Source of the DNA: Bugula neritina
Lineage: Eukaryota; Bryozoa; Gymnolaemata; Cheilostomatida; Bugulidae
Direction of reading: 5' to 3'
Length of the DNA: 64,000 bases
Assembly (NCBI GenBank): GCA_964035545.1
Contig: OZ037767.1
Span: forward strand, 26,769,628-26,833,627
In this document: one piece after another, positions 1 to 14,300 of the stretch
Layout of the letters: the number at the start of each line of letters is the position of its first letter
How positions within the stretch are numbered: position 1 is the stretch's first letter
The notes under the pieces: generated by a model
What the model was told of the DNA's origin: nothing
The model's input: the letters and a program-made list of their open reading frames with translations, nothing else
Databases searched by the model: none
Translations under genes and position numbers: made by a program

Positions 1-1175
1 TTGGAAATACTGAAGCTAATTATACAGCATTAGAATCAACACCCTCATTATGCTATGCCAACACGTGCATTACTAGTTTAACTACAGTTTAACTACGTAG
101 CTCCTCTCATGCGCAACGTAACTATATTTCACCATAGCTATCTAATAATCAATAGCCGCAGGAAGGTGTGACACGTAAAGTGTTAATTCTATATTATTTA
201 TACTTAAATTTTTTTGTACCTTATTGGGCAACATCAGACGCAAGCCAGACGGCTGTCTTTAAAAGAGTTTTACAAACAGATCTTTTCCTAAACTATATCA
301 AAAATAAAATATTCAGCAAACAATGTATACTACCTACTGACAAGAAAAGCCTTAGCTTTATAAGAAGGTTAGGAGAAACTAGAGTTTCCAAACCAGAAGT
401 TGCCAACTAAAAAATTCAAATGCTCTTCTCAATAAAAGTATTTCAATTCCAGTGCGCATGTACCCGATGAGTTGGTTGGCTTATTGGTAATACCATGTAA
501 TGAAGTGACATTTCTATGAGTTTTTATACCAACAACTACGGAATTATTTTGACTGTAACTGCAGTGTCTTTTTAAAATTAGAAACAAGTATTGCCCGCTG
601 AAATAATCAAAGCGGTCATGGCATTAGAATCTCAAACCCAACATCTATCTAAAGCATACCTACAGGGCATGGCATTTACACCTCAAACACTCTCCACTGC
701 TTTAAAGAGTAAATAGAATAAAAATTATATGGCTGCTTTGCTGTTGAATTGCAATGCAAGTATATGAGAAGCAAAGTTTATTTAAGTTTGCTTTGGGTTG
801 AAAATAAAATATAAAAAATTAATAGTTTAGCAGACCACAAGTTTGCATCTTACAAAGCTTTTTAGGAACTATTAACAATTTTAAAATAAAATTAAGCATT
901 ATATTGAGAAAAAAATAAAACACAGACTTCCAAAACAACGTCTAATTGTTATAATATGAAATAATAATTAAATTGGTATTTTAAAACATAATTTTGTGAT
1001 TATTTTGAATTAATTATGCTACAGAATTATTAGCATGTATTAGTTGTAGGTTATCTGATTATTTTTCTCAGGCAGTTGTGACTAAATTAGGTCAAGTGAA
1101 TTGACCTAATTTAAAACATTTCTAAAAGCTTAGACATTAGTAAATGTTGCAACCGATAATAAAGGTTTCCAATAT
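1..1175. other. AT-rich sequence, no gene recognised
   Basis: Low-complexity AT-rich DNA. The only longer open stretch is 168-410 on the plus strand (80 codons). It has no family resemblance that I recognise, no convincing splice context and an AT-driven composition, so I do not call it a gene. A TTTATT at 778-783 reads AATAAA on the minus strand and could serve the coding-like block at 1176-1290. Confidence 0.5.
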
Positions 1176-1290
1176 TCACCTAATCTTTCCACCAAATTGC
1201 ATTTCAGTTTCACCTAGAGTTGTCCTGGCTACTCTGTAGTCTCTCAACTGCATGGGTTGTCTAGCAAATGTACCAGACAGCAAACGACTT
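1176..1290 (-). CDS. Possible terminal exon of an unrecognised gene (coding-like block)
   Basis: On the minus strand a ...GATTTCAG acceptor (just above 1290) is followed by about 38 open codons ending in TGA at 1176-1178. The predicted peptide is rich in Arg, Gly and Thr (it includes LRDYRVARTTLGETEMQFGG) and its codon use looks far less AT-driven than the surroundings. The entry phase would be 2. I do not recognise the family and found no upstream exon with a compatible phase between 1300 and 3600. It could be the last exon of a gene starting near the SF3A3 promoter, a gene remnant, or chance. No function is proposed. Confidence 0.3.
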
Positions 1291-3617
1291 CTGAAATCTA
1301 CATAATTATTATTACTGCATAAAAATCACCATTTATTTAGGGCTATTAATTTTGAATTTGATTAAAATGACATATGTAATAAAAGATAATGATTAAAATG
1401 TACTCAAGGAGGCAGACAAGTATAAACAATATTAGACTGTAAATACCACAAAGAATATAAAAATAACAAAGTTTATGGAATTCAATGAGTAAACACATAG
1501 AAATGTTGTTTGTCAACAAAAGCTGCTATTAACTAAAAATATGAGTAATGCTGAATACAGTGAGCCAATAGTTGTTGAAAAAAATAGGTCTACCATATTT
1601 CATTATGAGGAAATCCTAAAAATAGTTCAACATATAGACTACTTGTTCTGTTGGAAAGAGGGGGAATTAGTGATCAGGTGCTTCAACTGCATTGCATCAT
1701 AAAAATTGTTGGGCAAATTTTCATGAATAACTTTTTACCACTCTATAGATGATAAATAACAGATTGGCTGGAAAGCACAATGAATTTATTATTTTGTAAT
1801 TAGACAGCAACTATAACTTTCTAAAATTGTAGCACTGAGTTGGCATTAAGGGCATGCAAAATGTAAGCAAACACTTGTATATGCTATATTTCCCTTTGTA
1901 GATATTGGCCTACTTGAGTGTGATAATTTGAATAAGTTCATATTTTTAGTGACCTACATTTTATTTAGACATTAACAATTTTACATGAAATTGCTCTAAC
2001 AAAGCTTACGAAAATAAAGACTTTTAGAGTTTAGACTTATATCAGTAGGTTTATAATAATGAATACACTATACAATAGACTAAATCCCTACGATGAAATA
2101 AAATTGAAAACATTTTGGGCAGATGGGTTAGGAAAAACCAGGTTTTTACCCAGAAAGTAATCGATACTAATAATTAGAATATTAGTAACAATATTACGCT
2201 TTTGAATATTATAGTAGTAATGTTATTAAAAATAACAGTAAGAAAACACAATTAGTTTTGTAATGTGCTAAACAAATGGAAAGTTTAAAGACCAAAAAAG
2301 CAAGTATAGCTTTGAAATCAGAAAACTATGTAGATAAACCTAAGAACCTGTGGACATAAATAATCAAAACACAACAGAGTTGACTGATGGATGCAAGTAC
2401 ATTTAAAGGTTGAAAACCTCTATCAATATTAGATAAAGATAAACCGGGGCTAAAAGCATATTGGTTCTGCTAATCAAAATCCAATAATGCCATGGCACAC
2501 TCATTTACTAGTTAGTCACACCGGTATTTTCCAAAACAGATCAAAAACTACAAAATCTTATTTCAATATATTCATGTTCTAGTGCATTTCACAACAGTGC
2601 GTTCCCAAAACAATAGTGATGTAAGAATACCACCAAAAAATCACTAACATCAAACAGCTGCATGATTAGCATTATGATTATAAACATAGCTATATTACTA
2701 GGCTACTTATAATATTATTAAAAACAGTAGCAGTAGCAACACATCAGTTTTAACTTTTAAGTTATTAATTGAGGCTTTACTATTACATACTATTACTATA
2801 ACATCTACTACTATAGTAAAACTAAATGTAAAACCATTTCTATTTGCTTAAATAATTTTAATTTCAATTTGGCAAATACTAAGTCTAAGCAAAAATCAAA
2901 CTAAGTAAGATTATTATTAATTAAATTGATATTAATATTATTAACTGATAAAAAAGTTAGAATCATTATTCATTTTAATAATAATTTTTATCATTATTAT
3001 AAATTATTATCATCATAAAAATATAAATTAAAATTATAAACTTAGTAACTTTATCTTTGACTTTAGGTTTAGGCCTTAAGCTTAGCGTTAGGGTCAATTC
3101 ATTACTGATTACTGAGTCTGATTAGTGATTACCATAAAAATTCTATCAAAATACTGTCACATAGAAAAAGTTTTAGCTGCACGCAAAAAACTGAATATAT
3201 CAATTTCTAAAGAAATATAACCGTATTACTAATTATTATTGTGATTATCTCGATGAGTAGGACAGTTACAATTTTGCAAAGCCTGTTATGTAACTAAAAG
3301 CCATAAGGTATAAGTATAACTATTAGGAATCTGTGCAAGTCCCGATGCCCTTGACATGGTGAGAATAGCAAAACCGGAAATATTAGAAATCTTTTAAATA
3401 TTTTGCCGCCTGTGATACCGAAACCCTACCCAACAGCCTTGCGATTTTATAATTATTGATTGACCAAGAAAAGAAACTTTTAGGGCTATACTTAAGGGTC
3501 TTTGTGTAAATGTAGCGATTACGTTTTATTATTCTGTCATTCTCAGTTCCATTGAATCTTTTGGTTCTAAAAATTGTTATTCAGTTTTTATATTCAAGAT
3601 TTTGAGCTCTAAATAAA
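1291..3617. other. AT-rich intergenic region upstream of SF3A3
   Basis: No coding exon or RNA gene was recognised. The sequence is dominated by TAAT/ATTATT strings (especially 2700-3060). A patch of degenerate TTAGG/TTAGT-like motifs lies at 3060-3135, and a more GC-balanced patch at 3300-3480 probably belongs to the SF3A3 promoter and 5' UTR. I see no clear TATA box. Confidence 0.5.
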
Positions 3618-6600
3618 ATGGAAACAATTCTAGAACAGCAACGAAGAATACACGAGGAGCGAGAAAGAATAATTGATTCAATGGTTAAAGAAACTCTGCA
3701 CACTGCCAAATCGGTATGTGAAACTCTAAAAGTAAAAGTGAAAGTCACTTTGCAATGTCCACCACCACTCGCTCAGAGTCAGGGCCCGTCCGAGTCTTGC
3801 TCTCAGCCTCACCACTCACCGCTGTGTCTAATAAATTATACATATTTTTAGGAGTGCTAATTTTATTAGGCAGCTATAAGTATGATCATAATCAATATCA
3901 TAATGCCTGTTAATAATTATAATGGCAATTGAAAATACATGATTAATATTAATTTATTATGAAGATAGCGAGTAAAATTTTAATTCATTATGATTATGAT
4001 ATTTCATATGAGTATTTTATTAAGATTAGGATTATTCAATGTATAATATATTATTGCAATACAATTTAATACTATATAAGTAGGAAATACTAATGGGATC
4101 AATCACAATTAAGATTATTATAATCTATATCATAATAATTTTTAATATTACTAATACTATTAGTATTAGAGACAGACCCATTATGATTTTAATTACACCA
4201 TGGCCATCAAATTCAATAACTTCAAGACAAAATAATTATTAAAAGTATTTATGACTTTAAGCACATATTAAGTTTAATATTTATTATTATAATGATGCTA
4301 AAATAAAATTTAAATACAAATATAAAATAATTATACGTGTTTGTAGTCAGGTGTTTGTGTTAATTATTGTTGTAATGGTCTTGATTCGGTCATGCTATTT
4401 TAATGCTTGATTTATTATTATTCAAATAATCATAATGTTAATGTGGGATTTAGTCCTAGTGAATGCTAATATATTGTGGCTTTAGAGCAAAAGCTGGAAT
4501 ATATAGTTTAACACCAAACAATTCCAGTGACTTTGAAATTGAAAAAGTTTTAATATACAGATATATGTGTTCATCTTATTAGATTATAATAGAAGCCACT
4601 TTTACAGTGAAAGCGTTAGTTGCAACTGCTTCATTTCAGTGTTTGTCAGATTAATATTTATTTCTAATTTATGATGGTCAATTGAGGAGGTATTTTTGTA
4701 GAGTATGCACACAAGCCTATTATAATATCAGTTGTTGTGAATGAAAAGTTATAACCAATGTTTTATTAGCTGTTGGATTACTCAGAAAAAAAAATGAAAA
4801 ATGGTTCTTACTTATTACAATTTGAGCTTTTAAGTCTGAAATTCTCTTAAAACTAAACTATGATTTTAAACTTATGTACCTTTGATGAATCATTATATTT
4901 AGGTTATTGTCATGTTATCGTCCTTGAGAGAAACTTAAAATAAAGATAATTTTGTAGCAGAGAGAGCAGATTAACAAGGATACAAGACTGAAGCTGTTAC
5001 TAGATGTATGTATATAAGTTTTCTATTTTGTCAAGAAATTTCTTTATAATAAACTTAGTCCTAGATTTTTATTACTTAACATACTGTATCACTTAAAATT
5101 TGATTTGCGTTACAGCTTATTAGTTTATATACAAAGATTTTTTCTTGTATCACGAAAGCTTAAGACATACTAATAAAAACTTTGTATAAATATATTCTGC
5201 AATGAAAGAAGAGGAAAATGCTCATTTAACGCTACAGAGTGCGATCATAACACACAAAGACTCTCTTATGTTATAAAGTTTTTCTTCTGTTGCATCTATC
5301 TTTTAACTAAACAAGGGCCAGGTAGAAAAACACCTCCTGATAAATGTTTCAACTTTTACTCAGGCAGATATTGAATCAAATGGCTTGTTTGTGATGATAG
5401 AAGTGTAGTATTTGTTGTTATTCATAGTTTGTAATTTACTGTGCTAGAGGTCAACTCAGGGGGCTGCAGAGCTTCTTGAGTTGTATGAAGACCGAGATGG
5501 ACAGCGTCTAGATGAAATGCAGGCTTTGCACGGACCCAATGCTTTCAATGAGTTCTATTACAGACTTAAAGGAGTTCGAGAGTTCCACAAGAAACACCCA
5601 AATGAGGTTAGTTTGTTTGCGTGTGCAATATCATGTAATCTGCATTTATGTTTGGGTATAAGCTTGTCATATTGAGGCTATTCTTTGTACTAATTTGAGA
5701 TATTCTACTGTCAGAGGTGTGTTGCCTGTTTCCCAGTGCTATTTTTTAGTCATTATATTGCAGGTGGTTCATTGGACTTTTAAAATTCGTAAAACTGTTA
5801 CATGTTTCAGACATTTCTCTAGCATATTTTCATAATGCTATGTGTACACATACATGCATAGCCTACATACATACACACACAGTACGTAGACACACTCAAA
5901 CATGCGAATACATATATTAACTAAACAATACTGATTTGGAGTGTTTCGCTCACAACTACACACATTTTTATATGCAACCATACAATGTGTATCAACTACA
6001 AAATCTTTCTAGCCTAGCAGCTCATTGTAAAATTAAATGAACTGAAAATACATTGTGGGTTTGTAAGTTAAATTTCAGCTTTAGGTTCTGTTCATATGTT
6101 ATTTTGTATAATTAAAGATATACGCTGATTTAGATAACTGTCCCAATGTCTATTGAATTTGAAGAGCTGGACAAGGCGAGGGAAGCAGCTGATGACAGGG
6201 CAGGTGAGAAAGAGTTTAGTATTTCAGATAATATCATAGTGTGTGTTGAAGGATACTAAGAAGCTACTTGGCATTGCAAGTTATAATATCTATAGCAGCA
6301 AGAATATCTTACATCTTTAATACATTATATTTTAAGGAGTGTGTACATCATTTAACAGCTGTGTTTTGTGTAACAATTTGCATCATGACTTTTTTATCAA
6401 CAGCCTAGTAGACTATAGCCACACAGTGTATTTTGAAAGAGCTATTTCATTGATTTGTGGTTTCACTCTAATTAACAGCTTCCACAACTGCGCTGTGTTG
6501 TCTGTGAGTTGGCTATAGTATATAATCATGTTATGTAACTGTGTTGTGTAACTGTGTTATGTAAGTGTGTTATGTAAGTGTGTTATGTAAGTGTGTTATG

Positions 6601-9600
6601 TAAGGGTAAGTATAACTGTGGTACGGGCCTGTAGTGTATAATGTGTATTGGTTACACTGACTCATCTCTCATACTGATATGTTTAGTTCTGGTGGATTTT
6701 ACCGATGAAGAAGGATATGGAAAGTATCTTGATCTCCACAAATGCTATGAAAGTTTCATTAATCTCAAAGGCATTCCTAAAATGGACTATATTACCTATT
6801 TGACTACCTTTGATAAGATGTTTGATATTCCTAAAGAGCGAAAGAATGTCAAATACAAAGAGTAAGTAAATTTATATTCTCACAGGCTACAATACATGAC
6901 TTACTTCTTGCACCCTCGCTACTTTCATGTGTATTATTCCTCATTAATATACTCACATATTCATACTTATTTTATTCTTATTTATACACTTTTGTAGCAT
7001 ATAATAATGTATTTATAGTATACATTCTATTTATGTAATGTATGACAGTATATGTATCTTTTGTTTATTTCCCACTGTATTTAACAGATATCTTCACAAT
7101 CTTGTGGAGTATATGGAAAGCTACATATCTAGAGTCAAACCCCTTCTGGATTTACACGAGGAAATGTCTAAGGTACTAATTATAACTGGTATAATACAAC
7201 TCATACATAGCGAGAACTCATACATAGCTGTATATTCTATCTCATAGTTATATGCACAGTGACTGCCAACATTGCTGTACATGTAGGTACTACTCTACTA
7301 CCACTGCTACTGCTACTCTACTACCACTGCTACTGCTAAAGCTACTGCTAACGCTACTGCTAATGATACTGCTAACGCTACTGCTAATGATACTACTGCT
7401 AGTAACACTGTGTGAATGTATAGTAAATAGTAACACTTATAAATGTACAGTAACTGATGGTAAACACTTGTCTCATGGACAGGTACTGGAAGATTTTAGC
7501 AAACAGTGGGAGAGTGGCAACTTCCCAGGATGGCCTAAAGAGACATCTGGGGCTCTGGCACACACGGGTGCGTACTTGGATTTGTCTGCCTTCAGTTCTG
7601 CCGAGGAGTTGGCATCTCTTGGTTTAGATAGACTCAAGTCTGCTCTGATGGCACTCAACTTAAAGTGTGGAGGGTGAGCTTTCCTTCCCTTATCAGTTAC
7701 CAAATTTGGTTTAGCTAATTAAAAGAGTTGTTTTTTAAACTGTATTGTTCTTTTGCCATAATCAATATGTTTGATGCAATTCTTGTACATTTACATTGTC
7801 TTTCCATGCCTTAAATTTTCAAAATTAAAAAATCTAACAAACTCAAGACTAGTTGTGACATTAGCTAGCTGTTAATACTTTCTGTCTCACACTCAGTAAT
7901 ACTGACTAACTTATCATTAGCACTTTCAATTAGTTTTTGTTATTTTTATGGTTCAAATATGTATAAGTTTTCTCTGAGGTATCCATGGTTACCTAGTCTG
8001 TGTTCCATGTTTTAGAACTCTTGACGAGAGAGCTATGAGGCTATACAATACTAAAGGTAAACAGATTGAAGAGCTTGATCCCAGCATGTTCACTAAACAG
8101 AAAGCTGACAAATCAACAAAGGGAAAGTAAGTGATTGAACCACCTACTAGATACTCAGTTCCTACGTTGTTTAGATTAGCCTAACATCACTGTGATTGAC
8201 TAATGTCTTGTTCAGCATATTTTACGATTAGACTAGTAACTATCACTCGTCAGCTATAGTTGGCTAATGTCATATTTTTATTCAGCATTTTTATTGGTGC
8301 AACTGTTTGCGTATATGTTTGCAATTTGCATAGCCATATGTTATGAAGAGAAGATAATCATTTAACTGTTGTACTATTAGGGAGGCAGAGAAGCAGAAGG
8401 ACATCGCAGAGTTAGAGTCGTGGGCGTACAAACTGATAGAAATGCTGAGTGAGCAGAGAGCATCTACTAGAGACAACATACAGCGCAAACAAGCTAGAAC
8501 AGGTGGGCACTCTCTTTCTATGATATAATAATTGTAAGAAATAATGTGGACATGGTAATATATGTGGGATATATACCTTCTCTACATGCTAGTGGGTATT
8601 CTGTTTACATTATAGTGGGTTTTAGCAATTATGTGTCGGCGTACTTATATATTATGCCCATTATATTAGAATTTATACTGGTTTTATGTTGTACAGCTCT
8701 TATTCAGTAAACTTACCCATATATATTAGATGTTTCGCTTTTAGTATATTTTCTCTGTAAGGTGTAAATAATAGTTATACGCCTTTTATGTACTGTTCAA
8801 TTCAATTAGTATCTATAACCTGCGGTGTAATATACTCTGTTCTAAAGAATCTATATTATACCTACTATACACTCTGTGCTATACATATTTTACACTGTAT
8901 TATACATACTGTACACTCTGTATTATATATACTGTACACTCTGTACTCTACATATTATACACTCTGTATTATACATACTATACACTGTATTATACATACT
9001 ATACTCTCTGTATTATACACACTATACACTGTATTATACATACTATACTCTCTGTATTATACATACTATACTCTCTGTATTATACATACTATACTCTCTG
9101 TGTATTAACAGGAGATGAAAGAGATGACTCAGACGATGAGAATGCGCTGTCTGATGACAGTGATGACGACGACGATGATGTCCCATATAACCCTAAAAAC
9201 CTGCCACTGGGTTGGGATGGCAAGCCTATACCCTACTGGCTTTATAAATTACACGGGCTAAATCTTTACTATTCATGTGAGATTTGTGGTAATCAAACCT
9301 ATAGAGGACCAAAAGCTTTTCAAAGGCACTTTGCTGTAAGTTTTTTTTTCTAATATATGCAGAGTTTTTATGTAATATAATATTTTTATGCGCTGTAATT
9401 CTAATGTATTTTTGGTATCACAACTTTTTGATAGCATAGAATGATCACTTTATATAGCAAGTCAGGAATTAAATACCTGTGAATGCCAATAAAATATGCA
9501 CTGGTAGTTTTCTTGTAACATTAACATTTATATGCATCAATTATGGACATGTGATGTTGGAAGCATGAAAAATTCAAATGACTTATGGCTTGATTTTGGC

Positions 9601-10484
9601 GAATGAAACTGATATTTTAAAATCTAAAGAAATGAAGAAATTTTGCTAAATAACATGTAATTCAGCAGATTGTTGTAGCCAGTTGTTATAGTGTGGGCTG
9701 TATTTACTATTTAGACCCATAGCTATATTGTAATTGTGAATATATTGTGGTAATAATGCTGTAGGAGTGGAGACATGCTCACGGAATGCGTTGTCTCGGT
9801 ATACCTAACACGGCTCACTTTGCTAACGTTACAAGCATTAAGGACGCACAAACCTGTATGTATCTGTGACATATCTAATGTTATGTCTGTTTCTGGGACA
9901 TCTAATTTATTAATAGTGACATTACGTGTCTTGCCAGTCAGTTCTGAGTTTTTATCAAAGTTGTTAGCAATGGTGCCATCTGGTATATAACAAGACAATG
10001 GTAAATATTGTTCTATATCTTTTGAGTTATATAAACCTTGCTTAATTTAAGAAAAAAAGCTATTTATAAAATATTAAATTGGTGACGCCACATAGAAATG
10101 ACAAAAATTCGAAAACTAAAATGATTTGTATTTGCATATGCAGTGTGGGAAAGAATTAAAGCTGGGAAGGACAGTGAGAGATGGAGACCAGATGCAGAGG
10201 TGAGTACCGTGTGTTTGTATCCATGAATATTCTGGCGCATCAAATACCTCAGGATATGTTGGCATCTAATGACTGCTGAAGCTTACAGCAGTTGTCAACT
10301 TCAAACTAGGGTTTTTATATCCTACCCTAGTCATTGCATGTACCTGAACTCAATTCTGTAAACAAATGAAATTATATAAATAGCTGTATTATGAATGTGT
10401 TTACAGGAGGAATATGAAGATTCAGCAGGCAATGTTATCAACAAGAAAGTCTATGAGGATCTGAAGCGTCAAGATTTGCTCTAG
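3618..10484 (+). CDS. SF3A3: Splicing factor 3A subunit 3 (SF3a60/SAP61), complete, 13 exons
   Basis: SF3a60 is part of the SF3a heterotrimer that makes the 17S U2 snRNP competent for branch-site binding in the nucleus. Exons: 3618-3713, 4961-5005, 5460-5606, 6134-6203, 6687-6861, 7088-7172, 7483-7673, 8016-8126, 8381-8502, 9112-9335, 9765-9855, 10144-10199, 10407-10484. All phases agree and give 496 aa (human 501). The start is fixed by [10 protein letters not shown], near-identical to human. Visible elements: the N-terminal SF3a60-binding region; the [14 protein letters not shown] block; the SAP-like [13 protein letters not shown] segment; an Asp-rich linker (about 349-370); and a matrin-type C2H2 finger with Cys403, Cys406, His420 and His426. 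The end [10 protein letters not shown] matches the family. The joint between exons 2 and 3 is about 5 aa shorter than in human, so a micro-exon could be missing from this model. Confidence 0.97.
6528..6606. repeat. Tandem repeat, about 13-bp unit TGTTATGTAAGTG
   Basis: About five near-perfect copies in SF3A3 intron 4, just upstream of the exon starting at 6687. Each unit contains GTAAGTG, a splice-donor-like string, but lies inside an intron. Confidence 0.85.
7286..7405. repeat. Imperfect TACTGC/ACTGCTAA microsatellite
   Basis: Degenerate ACTGCTA-type repeats in SF3A3 intron 6, immediately upstream of the exon at 7483. They create a spurious Leu-rich open frame. Confidence 0.8.
8860..9105. 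repeat. Minisatellite, about 24-bp TATTATACATACTATACTCT-type unit
   Basis: About ten diverged copies of a TATACATACTATACACTCTG-like unit fill the 3' half of SF3A3 intron 9 and run up to the acceptor at 9111. They produce overlapping Tyr/Ile/His-rich open frames that are not genes. Confidence 0.85.
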
Positions 10485-10561
10485 GGCTATATGTTCACAC
10501 TTTGACATTTTAAACCTTTGTACATGTTGTATGTGTTCTACTGTAATAATCCTTTTAAGTA

Positions 10562-10567
10562 AATAAA
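10562..10567 (+). terminator. SF3A3 polyadenylation signal AATAAA
   Basis: A canonical AATAAA 78 nt after the SF3A3 stop codon, in the expected position for a short 3' UTR. Confidence 0.7.
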
Positions 10568-11398
10568 TGAATTAATGCTCTATATTACTTTATAATGTTC
10601 AAATAGGCAAATATGCTAAATAGTAATTAAAAGCTTTCATGACCATTTTCAACAAAAATAATTCATGCACCATTTATTCTAGAGTAATATAGCAATGAAG
10701 TTTTAGGTTTAGGCTGCTGGCTAACTCAGTAATAGCTGCAATGGGCACAAAAAGTGATTTTAGCGCTCACACTTCCAACACTAAGTGTTGATGCACTGAT
10801 TTGTGTAAATTATGTTCCTTATTGCAATATTTTGCTATGGCAGTAGCACATGCAACTAGTCTTATATCAAAGTTTATAATTGGCATAGCTGAATTGACTC
10901 TATAACTGGGTTTTTTAATTTCATGTTAAAAAAAATTAATATTTTCACCTAAAAATCTTAACATAACCATCAAGATCATTCAAATTTTTATCATTTATCA
11001 TATATTTTATGAAATTATGAAACTGAGAATATAAATTATGAAACTAAAGAAACCAATTTGAGAAATTACAAGACCTGTGACAATATAGGAACTACAATCA
11101 TGACATGACTATTGAATAATGCTAAGAAAATCTCTTTTTAAAGAGACACAATGTAAACCGAGAAAAAAAAACAGTGTAACAAATTACAGGGCATGATAGT
11201 AGCCACATAGCATAGCTTCTGTGATTTTGGTTATGGCATGATGACAGTACAACATAAATTAGTAGTAATACAAACATTGCACTTTGGCTCAGTAGCAGAT
11301 AATGAGGTAAGATAACTCCTGGTGTCCGAAAGCTTTGACGTACATTATCTGCTGACCTCTACAGACGCGTATGAAGTATAGTAACTCTGTATTTTCCA
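10568..11398. other. Convergent 3' region between SF3A3 and the AP180/CALM gene
   Basis: No exon seen. TTTATT at 10673-10678 reads AATAAA on the minus strand and is a candidate poly(A) signal for the AP180/CALM gene. That would give a 3' UTR of about 0.7 kb ending only about 110 bp from the SF3A3 signal. Confidence 0.45.
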
Positions 11399-14300
11399 TC
11401 AGAGGTTTCCAAATGGATCCTGCGGTTGATTAGTGTTTGTAGTTTGAGGTTGCATTGTCATTGGCTGTTGTGTCATTGGCTGCTGTAATCTCATTGGTTG
11501 ATACATTGGCGGAGCCATGCCCATCATGGCTGGATTCTACATTTCAACAAATATACCAACTGATCCATTATTGTAACGTTGAAGTATCAATAATCATCAA
11601 TTCTTTACGATTATTTACCAAAATAAATCCTCTAAAAATTATATTGTGATATAAGTTGCAACTATATTGTAAATATACAATACTAAAATATTAGAAAACT
11701 TTTTTAATGTTTGTTTAATTCAAGAAAACTTCACACTTCACTTCTTGAATTAAAAAGCAGCTCATCAAAATTAAGATCATCTTGCAATAACTTTTTAAGC
11801 ACATTTTCAGCTTACCGTCAACTGAAGTTTAAGGTATTAATTATCACTTTCGATACAAACTCAAAACGAGTTAAATAAAGCATCAGCGATACAAGAAACA
11901 TTTCTAATTTGCGGATAGAAATACTTCTGTGGGTTGGGCTACACAGAGACCGATAGTTACACAGTCCAGTACATAGTTAAACTTCAATACGAGATAGAGT
12001 GACATGGGCAAGTCACAAGGCGCCACACTTACGTTGCTATACATGTTAAATTGTGGTTGGACTGCTGGCTGCTGGTACATACTGGTATTATAGGGCATCT
12101 GTGACGTTACGTTATAACCATAAGGTTGCTGGGGAACAAATTGCTGCTGAGGTGCGGATGTCTATAAATTATAATATTACTACACAAATACAGACACAAC
12201 ATATATAGAAATAAAGTTGAAACAAATAGCGATTGGGTGGAAAAGTGTACGGTGTCAATTGCTGAACGAAAAACATGAATATCTATGGTGAGAAGAAGCA
12301 GATGGCAGTTTGGGCGAAAGAAGAGGGTAGAATTCAAGTGGTAGAAGACAAGATGGCGAGACAAATATGAGTAGATCTGTAAGATTGTAACTAAACAGCT
12401 GATGGAGCGCTCTGAAGGATTGACAGACAGCATAAGGCTAAGTAATACAAAATATAAAGTGTACAACAATATATAATCTATAAATCACATCAAACAAAAT
12501 TACAACAATTAGCCGACTATTTAGCCCGTGTTCTCACCATGCCCATGGGCTGCTGCGGCTGGGTCCAAGTGCTGTTAGCTGGCCGAATTCCTGCGAAATT
12601 GTTACCTCCGGTTAATTTCTTTTCTGTTGGTGCGGTCCATTGCAGGTTGGCTCTACATGAAATATTGAAATTATAACCTAACTGTTGTTAAAACATAAAT
12701 CTAAGTGAATATAAGTAAATGTTCAATACTTCACAAAAGCTTCAGAATGGCAAGCATGTCTGACTGGGGGAGCACAACTCTAAATGTTATTGTGCAACAT
12801 GCTATAATACTCCCACCTTTATCATACATCCAACTGTGTAAACTCTACACTATATAGAACAATCAATAAGTACAAGCATGATCTTTACCAACACACTTCA
12901 CAGCTCCTTACAAAACGAGTGAATTTGATCCTTTCAGAAAAAGAACAATAATAAAATTTGAGGTATGAACTCACCTGTTGCCAGCTCCTGGATTGACAGA
13001 TAAGTTACCAGCCAAGGACGCCAGACTGGTATCTAAATCCTGGTTAAGTAGTTTGGCGTTGGCAGCACCTCCATGAGACATGTTTTGTGGCTGTAGCAGC
13101 TGCGCTTGCATTTCACCTATCAACAAATATCTTATATACACATTACAGCTCATATATACATTATATATAAAGTTTATATACACATTACAGCTCATATATA
13201 TCATCATATATAAAGTTTATATACATATTACAGCTCATATATACATCATATATAGTTTATATACACATTACAGCTCATATATACATCATATATAGTTTAT
13301 ATACACATTACAGCTCATATATACCTCATATAAAGCCCGTATACACATTACAGCTCATATATACATCATATATATAGTTTATATACACATTACAGCTCAT
13401 ATATAAAGTTTATATACACATTACAGCTCATATATACCTCATATAAAGCCCGTAAACACATTACAGCTAGTATAAAGTTTGTATACACATACATTCGGCA
13501 GAATATACTCAATACTCACATGTTTAAAAAAAAAATCTTTTGACAAAACACATCATTTAAGATATTCATTGTGGAGATAACTTGATTAATGTTAGAGAGA
13601 ACTCGTAAAATAGGACATAATGAGTCGTTTTATAGAAGCTGTTACTGTAGGTTACAGCCTTACTGTAAATGCATTTTGCTAATTACAATATGCATTGAAA
13701 TCATACTAAAATAAGTGTAATTATTTAAACAAATTATTCTAAGACTAGACTGTGACACAACGAAGAGTTGTGCGCCCAGTAACTAATAGCTATGAGAATA
13801 GAAAACTGAATTGAAAATAAATTCACAGAAAGTTGTTCAATAAAACTACTCTATTTTTAGTTCTTAACCTCAAACATTGCATAGTTTGAGAAAAATATTA
13901 AAAATTGGCTAAAATGAGCCAGATTTGAATGTCTGTTGTCAAATTGTGGAAGGTGAAGAACATAAGAAATAATATAACTAAACAGCAGAGCACAAAGAAG
14001 TGTCCAAAGAGAAACCAAACATTCAACTCTATAAACAATCAAGTTACTGCAGTGCTAGCAAGAATGAGCGTGCATGCTTGAAAAATGGCAGCTTTTTTTT
14101 ATTAATTTCGTATTTGATAACAAAACTCTCAATCATTCAATTGGCCAGAGTAATGGCAATGTATTTGCTAAAATTCCTTATACTGGGGACTGAAATATTT
14201 GCATCATTTAATATTTATTTTATTGTTTGATAAATCTTGTAATTATAGTATAACTTGTTTTAAAAAGACAACCGGAAAGTAGTTATAATGTAAATACACA

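Noticed and set aside
168-410. 80-codon plus-strand open frame near the left edge
   Set aside because: AT-rich composition, no recognisable family and no splice or promoter context; may be chance, so not called.
3320-3357. Minus-strand ATG opening MSRASGLAQ, a possible first exon of a gene divergent from SF3A3
   Set aside because: No good donor follows, and its phase does not match the coding-like block at 1176-1290.
8788-9118. Overlapping Tyr/Ile/His-rich open frames
   Set aside because: Generated by the TATACATACTATACTCT minisatellite in an SF3A3 intron.
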